DNA of 64,000 nt from Alteromonas_F sp964429915 (GTDB lineage: Bacteria > Pseudomonadota > Gammaproteobacteria > Enterobacterales > Alteromonadaceae), in NCBI GenBank assembly GCA_964429915.1, contig CAYSDZ010000013.1:1-64000 (forward strand), read 5' to 3'. The number at the start of each line of letters is the position of its first letter. Within the stretch, counting starts at the first letter, position 1. The position numbers and the translations under genes were made by a program. Under the pieces are notes generated by a model. The model was not told where the DNA came from and did no database searches. It saw only the letters and a program-made list of their open reading frames with translations. This document shows positions 17,452-27,293 of the stretch, piece after piece.

Positions 17452-17594
17452 AACCACACTAAAGCTGTGTGCATAAAATGATACATTTAACGATTACGCA
17501 TCACTGAATAACTCACCTTATCAGGTTGACTCCAAATCACCTATAAATACAATTGCGAACGGTTATTATTTTGATTTGGTTTTAGGGGTAATCA

Positions 17595-19715
17595 GTGAAA
17601 GTAAAATGTAAATATTCCGTGTTAAGTCATTCAATTTTATTTGCTTTGTTAGGTTCAGTGAACATAGACGCATTGGCGAATATCACTGATGAAAATGTAG
17701 AACGCATTACTATCAATGGCAGTAATAGTTCTTCTTTTCCCAGTGCTATGCCAAATATAGAAAACGGCAAGATATTCGCGGGTAAAAAAACCTCGGTATC
17801 TAACCTAGACAATATGCCAAACTTCATTGAACCCAATTTACGTCAAGTTTTTTCTTCTTTACCGGGCTTATTTGTATCGGATCAGCAGATCCCCAGTATT
17901 TACAACGTAAATTATCGAGGTCTTGGCAATCCTCATGAATCAGAATTTGTTGGTTTTTTTCAAAATAATGTTCCCCTAGCCTCTGATCTCTTTGGTTATC
18001 CCACCTTATACTATTTACCGCCAGCACAACGTGTGTCTCAGGTTCAATTTATTCGCGGTGGCTCTGGTCTCATTTATGGTCCGCAAATCGGACCAATAGT
18101 CAACTTTGTTACGCGCGTCGCAGAAGTCGGAAGTGAAACACGTTTACGGAGTGACCACGCGATGGGCAGCAATGGAATGTATAGCACGTATAACGAGTTT
18201 GCTGCTTCGAAACAAGATGTCGCGTTTCTCGCGTCAATCGACCACAGAAAAGCTGATGGTCCGCGGTTCAACGAAGATTTTGACGTTACATCGGGACATG
18301 CAAGTATTGCCTACGAGGGATTAGACGATATTCGTTTAGGATTTGAATTAGATTACTATCAGTCAGATTCGGGCGAAGCGGGAAGATTGAGCAATGCGGA
18401 ATTTGACGAAAATAGAGACCAAACTCTAACTCCATTCAATCGAATTGAAATTGAGCGCGTCATTGCCAATTTCACCTACAATCAAAAACTAAGTGCAAGC
18501 GCGACACTCGACGCAAACGTTTGGTATTCCTATCAAGACCGCTTTAGTCGACGTTCCGCTCAGTTTTCAGACCCAGCCAATGAACCTTCCACCACGAATA
18601 TCGATCAACAAGAGTTTGATAACTGGGGATTCGACGCAAGATATGCGACGACGTGGGGTGGCCAACATATTTTAACCCTTGGTACCACTTCCTATTGGGG
18701 AGACAGCCCGCGAACTAGATTTGTGAGTGAAGACATTCGTTCAAATAGACAAAACCCAGACGACTTGATTTTTGATCAAAACAGAAAAATGGCTTACAAC
18801 GCGGTGTTTATCGAGAATTTGTTTGTTCTTGATAAACTTAAGATAATTCCTACCATGCGTTATGAGCGCATAAATTATGATTTAGAAGAATTAACTAAAA
18901 ACCCTAATTTATCCAGAGATGCCATTGATGTCGACCAAACGGAGAATGAATGGTTATTGGGTCTTGGTATGGTTTATCAGCTTGACAACAGCAGTGAATT
19001 ATATGCCAATGTTTCAGAATCCTACCGCCCTCAACGATTTGATGATTTAGCCAATCCCAATTCTGAATTGGCTGCTGAAAACCGACCCGATGTGTCAAGG
19101 GCATTGAACTACGAGTTAGGTTATCGAAGCTCACCATTAGAAGGCTTAGTTTTCGATGTCAGTGCTTTTAGAATTGATTTCGATAATAAAATTGAGACCA
19201 TTCAGGTGACTATTGCCGATATCGAACGTATCAATTCGGGAGACTCTCGACATCAAGGCATCGAGTTTAGTGTCGATTATGACTTACTTGCTGGAAGTAC
19301 AGACAGTTTACGAGTATTTTTTAACGGTTCGCTATTGGATGCAGAAATTGTATCGTCTGTTAACGAGCAACTCATCGGCAATACAACTGCTTTTGCACCA
19401 GATTACTTATTGCGTACCGGCTTTATGTACAATTCTGAAAAATTTGATGTTGCGCTTACTGCCACATTGGTGGATGAGCAATTTTGGCAAGATTCTAATT
19501 TAGCGCGTGGTACCGGAGTCGACCAAATAAACGCATTAATTCCGTCTTATGAAGTGCTTGACTTAAGTGCTGAATATCGTATTTCTGATATGTGGTCGAT
19601 TTACGGTGGAATAAATAATTTATTAGATGAAAATTATTACGCCCGTGTTCGCAACGACGGTATTGAGCCTGCTTTTGAAAGAACAGCATTTGTCGGTATT
19701 CGGGTTGATTTGTAG
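17595..19715 (+). CDS. FecA-like TonB-dependent siderophore receptor
   Basis: The 706-residue receptor starts at GTG after a TAGGGGT ribosome site and has a signal peptide ending near DALAN. The plug (about 60-190) shows PNLRQVFSSLPGLFVSDQQ, VNYRGLGNPHE and VQFIRGGSGLIYGPQIGP, close to FecA-type plugs; the barrel contains YANVSESYRPQRF and ends in GIRVDL. The family imports ferric citrate or other ferric siderophores. There is no N-terminal signalling extension of the FecA kind, so it is probably not a FecI/FecR transducer. It is followed by a hairpin terminator. Confidence 0.88.
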   Translation: MKVKCKYSVLSHSILFALLGSVNIDALANITDENVERITINGSNSSSFPSAMPNIENGKIFAGKKTSVSNLDNMPNFIEPNLRQVFSSLPGLFVSDQQIPSIYNVNYRGLGNPHESEFVGFFQNNVPLASDLFGYPTLYYLPPAQRVSQVQFIRGGSGLIYGPQIGPIVNFVTRVAEVGSETRLRSDHAMGSNGMYSTYNEFAASKQDVAFLASIDHRKADGPRFNEDFDVTSGHASIAYEGLDDIRLGFELDYYQSDSGEAGRLSNAEFDENRDQTLTPFNRIEIERVIANFTYNQKLSASATLDANVWYSYQDRFSRRSAQFSDPANEPSTTNIDQQEFDNWGFDARYATTWGGQHILTLGTTSYWGDSPRTRFVSEDIRSNRQNPDDLIFDQNRKMAYNAVFIENLFVLDKLKIIPTMRYERINYDLEELTKNPNLSRDAIDVDQTENEWLLGLGMVYQLDNSSELYANVSESYRPQRFDDLANPNSELAAENRPDVSRALNYELGYRSSPLEGLVFDVSAFRIDFDNKIETIQVTIADIERINSGDSRHQGIEFSVDYDLLAGSTDSLRVFFNGSLLDAEIVSSVNEQLIGNTTAFAPDYLLRTGFMYNSEKFDVALTATLVDEQFWQDSNLARGTGVDQINALIPSYEVLDLSAEYRISDMWSIYGGINNLLDENYYARVRNDGIEPAFERTAFVGIRVDL

Positions 19716-19717
19716 TC

Positions 19718-19927
19718 AATCATGTAATGGCTAGGGGAGGTGACCACACCTCCCCTAATCAAGTGAAATAAGNNNNNNNNNNNNNNNNNNNNNNNNNNNN
19801 NNNNNNNNNNNNNNNNNNNNNNNNNNNNNNNNNNNNNNNNNNNNNNNNNNNNNNNNNNNNNNNNNNNNNNNNAATCATGTAATGGCTAGGGGAGGTGACC
19901 ACACCTCCCCTAATCAAGTGAAATAAG
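19718..19927. repeat. artificial 55-bp direct repeat flanking a 100-N gap
   Basis: Bases 19718-19772 and 19873-19927 are identical over 55 bp and abut the N run on both sides. This is an unmerged contig overlap; the true sequence contains one copy and no gap. Confidence 0.92.
19733..19756. terminator. hairpin terminator between convergent genes
   Basis: A perfect 10-11 bp stem (TAGGGGAGGTG with CACCTCCCCTA) around an ACCA loop, without a strong T tail. It lies between the receptor gene and the opposing 111-aa gene. The same hairpin appears again at 19888-19911 only because the contig end is duplicated across the gap. Confidence 0.7.
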
Positions 19928-19931
19928 AAAG

Positions 19932-20267
19932 TTATCCTCGCTCAAAATAATGTTCAATGAGATCAGCCAAACGCTCATCAAGCGCCTCTTCAAATTCATC
20001 AAACGCAATATTGCATTCAGTAAAAAATGCCTCAGTGCTAGCTAAAGAACTTGGCGCTTTGTTCAGCTCATACTCAATTTCAGGCAGCGATTTATCGTAA
20101 CGCGGTACAATGGACCAGCGAATAATTCCACCATGAAACACTTTAAGCTGCGACTTAGCATGAATACAAAATGCTTCAATATGATCCTTGCCTTGTGGCC
20201 CTAGGCAACCCGGCTCAAGACGGATCAAAATGGCCAATTTTTTGTATAGTGGCAAGCGCATAGTCAT
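19932..20267 (-). CDS. conserved-looking small protein, unknown function
   Basis: The 111-residue soluble protein (MTMRLPLYKKLAILIRLEPG...) has three or four cysteines and a strongly acidic C-terminal helix (FDEFEEALDERLADLIEHYF). No family is recognised. It is the last of three genes in line with parC, 23 bases after the DUF1348 gene, which supports it being real. AGAGG lies about 12 bases before the ATG. Confidence 0.65.
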   Translation of the reverse strand: MTMRLPLYKKLAILIRLEPGCLGPQGKDHIEAFCIHAKSQLKVFHGGIIRWSIVPRYDKSLPEIEYELNKAPSSLASTEAFFTECNIAFDEFEEALDERLADLIEHYFERG

Positions 20268-20290
20268 AGGTATTAATGCCTCTTACAAAT

Positions 20291-20752
20291 CTACAAGCCT
20301 AATTCACTTAAGCTTGCATAATCCAATGGTCTTGCACTTTCTGTCCATTTAAGCAGGCGTTCTGATTCAGCAATAGCCACATCGTTAATACTCGCATTGC
20401 GACGTGTCATTAAGCCTTGCTCATTGAACTCCCAGTTTTCGTTTCCGTAGGCTCGGTACCAATCGCCAGACGAAGTATGATATTCATAGGCATAGCGCAC
20501 CGCAATGCGGTTGTCTGTGAAAGCAAACAACTCTTTTACTAGACGGTATTCCAGTTCGGTATTCCACTTATTGGTAAGAAATTCAACAATAGCCGGACGT
20601 CCACTCAGAAACGTATCGCGATTACGCCATACGCTATCTTCGCTGTATGCTAGTGCGACTTTTTCTGCGTTTTTACCATTCCAGCCATCTTCAGCTGCTC
20701 GTACTTTTTGAATAGCGGTTTCTTTCGTAAACGGGGGAAGCGGTGGTCGCAT
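20291..20752 (-). CDS. DUF1348 (NTF2/SnoaL-like) protein
   Basis: The 153-residue protein begins MRPPLPPFTKETAIQKVRAAEDGWNG and contains VALAYSEDSVWRNRD, IVEFLTNKW and RFAYEYH-like VRYAYEYHTSSGDWYRAYGNENWEF, the standard text of DUF1348, a cone-shaped NTF2-like fold of uncertain activity. It follows parC by 21 bases on the same strand. Confidence 0.85.
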   Translation of the reverse strand: MRPPLPPFTKETAIQKVRAAEDGWNGKNAEKVALAYSEDSVWRNRDTFLSGRPAIVEFLTNKWNTELEYRLVKELFAFTDNRIAVRYAYEYHTSSGDWYRAYGNENWEFNEQGLMTRRNASINDVAIAESERLLKWTESARPLDYASLSELGL

Positions 20753-20773
20753 TTTTCGGTTTCCTATTGCGTT

Positions 20774-23047
20774 TTAGTGGTTTTCGGTGGATGAGGTGTT
20801 TACTAACACCTCAACGTTATCAACACGTTGTAAGCCTCTCGGAAGCTTATTGCCTCGACGGCCACGTTCGCCTCGATAATGTTCAAGATCAGACACCGAG
20901 AGCGTCATCGCACGCTTACCTGCCGATACTTTCACTGACGCACCCACTGGTACAACGGCCACTTGAGTGACATATTCTTCTCTGGATTTCGCTTTTGCCG
21001 AAGGGATACTAATTAATTTATTGCCTTTTCCCTTCCCTAACACGGGCAAATCTGACAACGGGAATAACAACATTCTACCTTCATTCGATATACACAAACA
21101 CAAACTATCAGCGAGCTTTGTTATCAAGCAGGGCGGTAGTGTTTTCGCGCCAACAGGCAACGATAAGTAGCCTTTCCCTGCCTTATTTTTACTTACCATA
21201 TCAGCAAACTTACCCACAAAGCCATAGCCCGCATCACTGGCTATTAAATATAACGTCTCATCGTCTGCCATAAGTACGTGCTCAAAACTCTCGCCGCCCA
21301 CAATATTAAATCGTCCTGTCAATGGCTCGCCTTGACTTCTAGCAGAAGGTAAGGTGTGTGCATCACAGGCGAAGGTACGACCCGAGCTATCAATAAACAC
21401 AGCAGGTTGATTGCTGCGTCCGATGGCATTGCTTAAGTATTCATCGCCCGCTTTGTAACTCAACTTTTCCACGTCGATATCATGACCTTTCGCGCAGCGA
21501 GCCCATCCTTTTTCAGACAGAACAACCGTTACTGCCTCAGATGGCATTAATTCTTTTTCACTGAGTGCTTTGGCATCAGCACGTTCTACGATAGGCGATC
21601 GGCGCTCGTCACCATATTTTTCGGCGTCTTCTAGTATTTCTTTTTTAATGAGCGTTTTTAATCGTCTATCAGAGCCTAATAGTTGCTGTAACTTGTTACG
21701 CTCTTCGGCCAATTCATTTTGTTCAGAGCGAATACGCATTTCTTCCAGTTTGGCGAGATGACGAAGTTTTAATTCTAAGATGGCTTCAGCTTGTTTATCA
21801 CTTAAACCGAAACGCGAAATCAATGCTTTTTTGGGTTCGTCTTCGTAGCGAATAATCTCTATGACTTCATCTATATTCAAAAATGCAATGAGCAAACCTT
21901 CGAGAATATGCAGCCTTGCTAGCACTTTATCGAGACGATATTGTAGGCGATTTACCACGGTTTGCTTTCGGTATTCTAGCCACTCGCTCAAAATGGTGCG
22001 TAAATCTTTAACTTGGGGGCGGCCATCCAAACCAATCATATTTAAGTTAACGCGATAGCTTTTTTCTAAATCGGTCGTCGCAAACAAATGTTGCATTAAC
22101 TGATCAGTATCGACGCGGTTTGAACGAGGGGTGATAACTAAGCGCGTTGGGTTTTCATGATCAGATTCGTCGCGCAAATCTGACACCATAGGAAGCTTTT
22201 TGGCCTGCATTTGAGCTGCAATTTGCTCAAGTATTTTTGCACCGCTCGTTTGATGTGGAAGCGATGTTATGACAACGTCACCATTTTCTTCAACAAACAC
22301 AGCGCGCATTTTCACTGAGCCTTTACCCGTCTCATACAACTTTTCTAAATCAGGTTGAGGGGTGATGATTTCTGCATCAGTGGGATAATCTGGGCCTTTA
22401 ACGAACCCGAGTAAATCGTGCAGTTCCGCCTTGTTGTTATCGAGTAAATGTGCACAAGCAGCGGCTAGCTCTCGTGCGTTGTGAGGCGGAATGTCAGTTG
22501 CCATTCCAACAGCAATACCGGTTACACCATTCAATAGTATATGCGGTAATCTGGCAGGCAGCGTTTTGGGTTCTTGCAAGGTGCCGTCAAAATTGGCTTG
22601 CCACTCTACAGTGCCTTGACCCAGCTCACTGAGCAATAACTCACTGAACCGACTTAATCTTGCTTCGGTATACCGCATTGCTGCAAAGGATTTGGGATCG
22701 TCTGGTGCACCCCAGTTACCTTGACCATCCACCAAGGGGTAGCGATAAGAGAAAGGCTGAGCCATTAACACCATGGCCTCATAGCACGCGGAATCGCCGT
22801 GAGGATGAAACTTACCCAATACATCACCCACTGTTCGGGCCGATTTTTTGTATTTAGCCGTCGCGCTTAAACCTAAGTCAGACATAGCATAAATGATGCG
22901 TCGCTGAACGGGTTTTAAGCCGTCGCCGATATGCGGCAACGCCCTGTCCATGATGACGTACATAGAGTAGTTCAGGTAAGCGTCTTCAGTGAAACGACGA
23001 ATAGGCAGCTGCTCGGTGCCGTCTTTGCTAATGGTTATGTCACTCAT
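20774..23047 (-). CDS. parC: DNA topoisomerase IV subunit A
   Basis: The 757-residue product carries the ParC breakage-reunion domain: ALPHIGDGLKPVQRRI, the quinolone region GKFHPHGDSACYEAMV (Ser and Glu at the classical resistance positions are intact), and MRYTEARLS with the catalytic tyrosine. The C-terminal half has degenerate beta-pinwheel repeats. With ParE it decatenates daughter chromosomes. The ATG at 23047 (MSDITIS) matches the E. coli start MSDMAE; an in-frame ATG at 23104 would add 19 unrelated residues. parE is not adjacent. Confidence 0.95.
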   Translation of the reverse strand: MSDITISKDGTEQLPIRRFTEDAYLNYSMYVIMDRALPHIGDGLKPVQRRIIYAMSDLGLSATAKYKKSARTVGDVLGKFHPHGDSACYEAMVLMAQPFSYRYPLVDGQGNWGAPDDPKSFAAMRYTEARLSRFSELLLSELGQGTVEWQANFDGTLQEPKTLPARLPHILLNGVTGIAVGMATDIPPHNARELAAACAHLLDNNKAELHDLLGFVKGPDYPTDAEIITPQPDLEKLYETGKGSVKMRAVFVEENGDVVITSLPHQTSGAKILEQIAAQMQAKKLPMVSDLRDESDHENPTRLVITPRSNRVDTDQLMQHLFATTDLEKSYRVNLNMIGLDGRPQVKDLRTILSEWLEYRKQTVVNRLQYRLDKVLARLHILEGLLIAFLNIDEVIEIIRYEDEPKKALISRFGLSDKQAEAILELKLRHLAKLEEMRIRSEQNELAEERNKLQQLLGSDRRLKTLIKKEILEDAEKYGDERRSPIVERADAKALSEKELMPSEAVTVVLSEKGWARCAKGHDIDVEKLSYKAGDEYLSNAIGRSNQPAVFIDSSGRTFACDAHTLPSARSQGEPLTGRFNIVGGESFEHVLMADDETLYLIASDAGYGFVGKFADMVSKNKAGKGYLSLPVGAKTLPPCLITKLADSLCLCISNEGRMLLFPLSDLPVLGKGKGNKLISIPSAKAKSREEYVTQVAVVPVGASVKVSAGKRAMTLSVSDLEHYRGERGRRGNKLPRGLQRVDNVEVLVNTSSTENH

Positions 23048-23257
23048 AGGTTCGCGCAGTATCTTATTCTTTGAATAGCATTGTGGCCGAAAGGTGGCAA
23101 GCATGCAATGTTGCGCTGACGTTCATAAGATCCGGAGCATCTTAATGAGCCATACCTTTTGGTAAAAATAGACGTTTACGCTCTTCCATCGTTGATATTT
23201 CGACACTATTTCGGTTATGGTTGCAAGAGATGATAAGTTGTCTTTTAGGAATGTAGT

Positions 23258-26200
23258 TTGTGTAAAACGTGGCGTTTACTCACTTGCCTGCTAATACTCT
23301 GCGCCCTTGGTCATTTCAAGGCAAACGCACAACAATACGTTCAAATATATAGCCCCAATAAATCAACGTCTCTTAGTCCACATTTTGAATATTTATGGGA
23401 ACCCTCTGACGCCTTATCAATACAAGAAGTGATGGTTCGCGATGATGAGTTCAGAGCCATGAAAGACAGTAATCCCAACTTTGGTATGTCTGAGCAAGCT
23501 CTTTGGTTAAGAGTGAATATCGACAACTTAACAGACAACACCGAGTTTGTCGTCAGTATTACCTTTGCTCAACTCGACTTTGTCGATTTTTACATAGTGC
23601 ATGACGATGCTGTGCAAGCGCAAAGTCAGCAAGGTAAATTGCAAAGCGGTCAACGATTTAGGCTGCCGGCTTTTGCCTTTAGTTCTCCTGTGGGCGAATC
23701 GGTTTCGCTTTTTATACGGGTTCAGAGCGACTCGTCCTCGTTAATTGTTCCGACCTCGCTCCAGTCAGCAGAATCGTTTGCACTTAGCACGCAAATAGAC
23801 AGCATCGCGTGGGGCTTGTTTTATGGCGGATTGTTTATTTTAGCCATATTCAACTTCGCATTATTTATTAAAGTAAAACAACTCAGTTTAATTGCCTATA
23901 TCACCTATATTTCAGCAGTACTTATTTGGCATTTCATTTGGGGTGGCCATGTACATCTGCTGTTTTTAAACGGGCAGCCTACTGCTTTCGCTTCGCATAC
24001 AGAAGTCATTTTTATGTTAGTGGGTGTCAGTGCTGGATTATTTACTGCAAGCTTTTTGGAGGTCAGCCGATACGCCCCAAGAATGGCGTATGCAGTGTAT
24101 GTATTTATTCTGACACAACTTGTAGTTGGGGCAGTATCTGCACTCGATTTGCTGTCGTCCGGCGCAAAAAACACCTTGGTTTATGGCGTAGCCTCCAGTG
24201 CTATATTGATTTATATCGCTGCTGGTTTTGAGGCCTTCTTCAACCATTTGCGCTCAGCCATCTATTTTATCTTTGCATGGACCATTTTATGTCTTGGCGC
24301 GCTTGGCGGGCTTTTGAGTCTTGTTGGGGTACTTCCCTCCAATAACTTCACTATTTATTGCTTTCAAGTAGCGGTATTTTTAGAGGCTGGTTTATTTTCA
24401 TTCGCGCTAATGGAAAAAACACAAAATCAGCTACAAAACGAGATTGAACAAGCGACTACCGACCTTCGCAACAACATGGAGGTGATTGAAGAACAAAATG
24501 CGCGCTTGGATATAGCCAGAAAAAACGCCATAAAAGCCAGTAACATAAAATCCCAGTTTCTCGCTAATATGAGTCACGAAATTCGTACGCCTCTCAATGC
24601 AATTTTGGGTTTTGGTAAAGAGTTAGAAAGAGCTAATTTGGCCTTTACCGAAAACGAGCAAGTGAAAATAGTGAATTCAGCAGCGGAAAACTTGTTGACG
24701 ATAGTGAACGATGTTCTTGATTTTTCAAAGATTGAAGCCGGTAAGCTTCAAGTAAATAATTCCCCCTTTTCTCCGCTAAGTGTGTTTGAAGAAATGGTTG
24801 CCATTATGTCAAAAACAGCACACTCAAAAGGCTTGGATTTCATTTTCGACTCGTCGCCTTTGCCTGACAAGCTCATAAGCGATGAAATCAGGTTGAAGCA
24901 AGTACTTACAAACCTTATTGGTAATGCGTTAAAGTTTACCTCAAAAGGCAGTGTGACGTTGTCGGTATCCGCTCAACATCGACAGCATGGGGTCATCGAT
25001 TTATTCTTTGATGTAAAAGACACCGGAATTGGAATTAGTCGTGCCGATCGCAAAAAACTGTTTTCCGCATTTTCTCAAGTGGATGATGCAATAAATAGAA
25101 GTTTTCAAGGCACAGGGCTGGGATTAGTGATTAGCCAAGAACTGGTGCGCTTGATGAACGGTTCTATTGATCTTCGCAGTCAACCGGGTCAAGGTAGTAC
25201 GTTTTCGGTTATGGTACGGGCTTCCCATATTAATCAACGGTCGTCTTTCTCCTACCCCAACAAAGTCACAGACTTGCATGTCGTCGTGTTCGACCCGCTT
25301 CCCGATTCGCGACGAGCCACCTCAAAAATGTTAAAAGCACTAGGCGCACAAGTGACAAGCGTCGACAGTTTGGAGTATTTACAAACCTTAGATCAAGAAT
25401 TTGATTTTTTAATGGTTTTTTTACCCAATCAATCGCGTTATTCAGAAGCAACCGTACTGCACTGTGCACTCACCATTAATGCCAAAACGCGAATAGTCTG
25501 GTATTGCAAGCAAGATCCCTTGCAAACCCGCCCTATTTTTAAACAGGGTTTTAACACGAGCTTGAGTATGCCAGCCACACCAAGTCGGCTTGCTAGACTG
25601 GTTGCCATCGATGCAATGCCAGTGCTAAAACGCCCCCTGCAAAAACCGGTTCAGTCTTACCGTTCGCAAAACAATGTCCATTTGCCTGAAATTAATATTC
25701 TCGCCGTAGATGATATGGCAATGAATTTATCGTTACTCGACACATGGTTAAAGAGCACAGACGTCACCCTCGTGAAAGCGTTTTCAGCCGAAGAAGCCAT
25801 CAATCATTGCAAACAAACCGAGTTCGACTTAATTTTGATGGATGTACAGATGCCGGTTATGGATGGCTTAGAAGCTACCAAGATCATCAGAAAAATAGAC
25901 AAAAATATGGGCACACCCATCATCGCTGTCACCGCGCATGCATTTAAAGAAGAGCAAGAGCGTTTACTTTCAAATGGTATGGATGATTACCTGCCTAAGC
26001 CCTTAGCCTATGATGCGCTTATGAAAATGATTAAGCGCTGGCACAACGAACCAGAGAGTTCAGCCAATCAATCGCAAACGGCGGTTTGTTGGAACTTAGC
26101 CATGAATCGCTCGAATCAAGACGAGCAAATATCTCAGCAAATGATGAAGGAATTTTTAGATTTTCTACCTAGCGCTCAAAAAGCCATTAGTCGAGCAGAA

Positions 26201-26413
26201 AAAGACGCTAACTATACTGTTCTAACACAAGAAATTCACAAACTACATGGTGCGAGTTGTTACACTGGCGCTCCGGTGATCCAGTCACTTTCTAAACGTT
26301 TAGAAATACATTTAAAATTAAACGAACACCAGCAAGCGCTTGATCTTTTACCGTCACTTTATAACGCAATGATTGAATTTGAAGAAGAATGCGTTGACGT
26401 ACTATATAGTTGA
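23258..26413 (+). CDS. hybrid sensor histidine kinase with 7TMR-DISM sensor, receiver and Hpt domains
   Basis: The 1051-residue protein reads as: signal peptide; periplasmic 7TMR-DISMED2 domain (about 30-175); seven transmembrane helices (about 180-385); coiled coil; HisKA with the phospho-histidine in NMSHEIRTPLNAIL (about 440); HATPase with NALKFTSKG, DTGIGIS and GTGLGLVIS; a degenerate receiver-like segment (about 670-790); a true receiver (LAVDDMAMN, LMDVQMPVMDG, about 810-925); and a C-terminal Hpt (IHKLHGASCYTG). This is the BarA/TorS-type phosphorelay layout. Start is TTG with AGGA seven bases before it. No response regulator lies next to it. The 7TMR-DISM sensor suggests a carbohydrate or other small ligand. 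Confidence 0.92.
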   Translation: MCKTWRLLTCLLILCALGHFKANAQQYVQIYSPNKSTSLSPHFEYLWEPSDALSIQEVMVRDDEFRAMKDSNPNFGMSEQALWLRVNIDNLTDNTEFVVSITFAQLDFVDFYIVHDDAVQAQSQQGKLQSGQRFRLPAFAFSSPVGESVSLFIRVQSDSSSLIVPTSLQSAESFALSTQIDSIAWGLFYGGLFILAIFNFALFIKVKQLSLIAYITYISAVLIWHFIWGGHVHLLFLNGQPTAFASHTEVIFMLVGVSAGLFTASFLEVSRYAPRMAYAVYVFILTQLVVGAVSALDLLSSGAKNTLVYGVASSAILIYIAAGFEAFFNHLRSAIYFIFAWTILCLGALGGLLSLVGVLPSNNFTIYCFQVAVFLEAGLFSFALMEKTQNQLQNEIEQATTDLRNNMEVIEEQNARLDIARKNAIKASNIKSQFLANMSHEIRTPLNAILGFGKELERANLAFTENEQVKIVNSAAENLLTIVNDVLDFSKIEAGKLQVNNSPFSPLSVFEEMVAIMSKTAHSKGLDFIFDSSPLPDKLISDEIRLKQVLTNLIGNALKFTSKGSVTLSVSAQHRQHGVIDLFFDVKDTGIGISRADRKKLFSAFSQVDDAINRSFQGTGLGLVISQELVRLMNGSIDLRSQPGQGSTFSVMVRASHINQRSSFSYPNKVTDLHVVVFDPLPDSRRATSKMLKALGAQVTSVDSLEYLQTLDQEFDFLMVFLPNQSRYSEATVLHCALTINAKTRIVWYCKQDPLQTRPIFKQGFNTSLSMPATPSRLARLVAIDAMPVLKRPLQKPVQSYRSQNNVHLPEINILAVDDMAMNLSLLDTWLKSTDVTLVKAFSAEEAINHCKQTEFDLILMDVQMPVMDGLEATKIIRKIDKNMGTPIIAVTAHAFKEEQERLLSNGMDDYLPKPLAYDALMKMIKRWHNEPESSANQSQTAVCWNLAMNRSNQDEQISQQMMKEFLDFLPSAQKAISRAEKDANYTVLTQEIHKLHGASCYTGAPVIQSLSKRLEIHLKLNEHQQALDLLPSLYNAMIEFEEECVDVLYS

Positions 26414-26416
26414 AGT

Positions 26417-27118
26417 TTATTGTTTTTCAGACGCTTCCTCAAACCGACTGGTTTGGCACGACTTCAATAAGTCAATAAACTCGCTGGGTTCTCTATCAAG
26501 CTCAGCGGCAGCAATATAAATGTCATACCCTAAGCTTTCACGTAGCTGGCGCATTCTGTTTGCTAGCATCGCTTGAACGCCAGTGAGCATTTTGCCTGAT
26601 GCTAGCTTAAATTTTGTGTCATTAAGAATGTCTCCTCCAGCACAATTCCCCGTTGTACACGCTTTATCGGGATTTTGCAGTAGCAAGGGACGCTGCTCCA
26701 TCAAAAGGTGAGTCGCTAACCTTGGCGAAATACTGCTGACAAAGCCTTCATAGTCGGTTATTTTAAAACCAATAAAATTCAGTGTTTTTTGCTCTAATCC
26801 TTTAGTTACTCGAGGCTGATCAAAGCGCTGAATCGACGACCAAGGAATACGCCATTGCCCCAAACGATGTAGATAGGTAAGCTCAGTAGGAGTAATAGTG
26901 ATACTGTGTTCTGGTTCTTTTATTTTAAACAGCCCGATGAGCAATGTAACCAAGCCTGCACAACTCAGAAAAAAGCCCGGAATATTCAAGCTTGCCGGAG
27001 CGATCGAGAGCCAAAGAACGCTCAAACCTAGTATTCCAAAGCCAATGACTAAGGTGGTGAACCCATTGCGTTTAGCCGCAGCTCTCACGCGAATTATTTT
27101 GCTGTTACTTTCTGACAT
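26417..27118 (-). CDS. DUF2982-like membrane protein
   Basis: The 233-residue protein (start MSESNSK) has two adjacent transmembrane helices near the N-terminus (TLVIGFGILGLSVLWLSI and FFLSCAGLVTLLIGLF) followed by a PH-like cytoplasmic part (HSITITPTELTYLHRLGQWRIPW) and a charged C-terminus with CxxGNC. I assign it from memory to DUF2982, a gammaproteobacterial family without known function. It converges on the hybrid kinase gene with only three bases between stops. Confidence 0.7.
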   Translation of the reverse strand: MSESNSKIIRVRAAAKRNGFTTLVIGFGILGLSVLWLSIAPASLNIPGFFLSCAGLVTLLIGLFKIKEPEHSITITPTELTYLHRLGQWRIPWSSIQRFDQPRVTKGLEQKTLNFIGFKITDYEGFVSSISPRLATHLLMEQRPLLLQNPDKACTTGNCAGGDILNDTKFKLASGKMLTGVQAMLANRMRQLRESLGYDIYIAAAELDREPSEFIDLLKSCQTSRFEEASEKQ

Positions 27119-27293
27119 GCTAAAGACCAAGATAGTAATAAACAACCAGCCACATAAGTATGGCCCAAACTATATATAATCGTATTCTACGACAGCGAGG
27201 ACAATTCGTATTAAAAAGTGTAGAAAGTAATTTTCGCATAACTAATCCGCATAGGCTGTCTGCTGACCTTATGTAACGTACTACTCAGCCACA

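Noticed and set aside
17554..17568. Possible Fur box before the FecA-like receptor
   Set aside because: TGCGAACGGTTATTA matches only about ten of fourteen defined positions of the 7-1-7 motif; too weak to annotate.
19733..19911. Two copies of a hairpin terminator
   Set aside because: The second copy is the duplicated contig end and not a second terminator.
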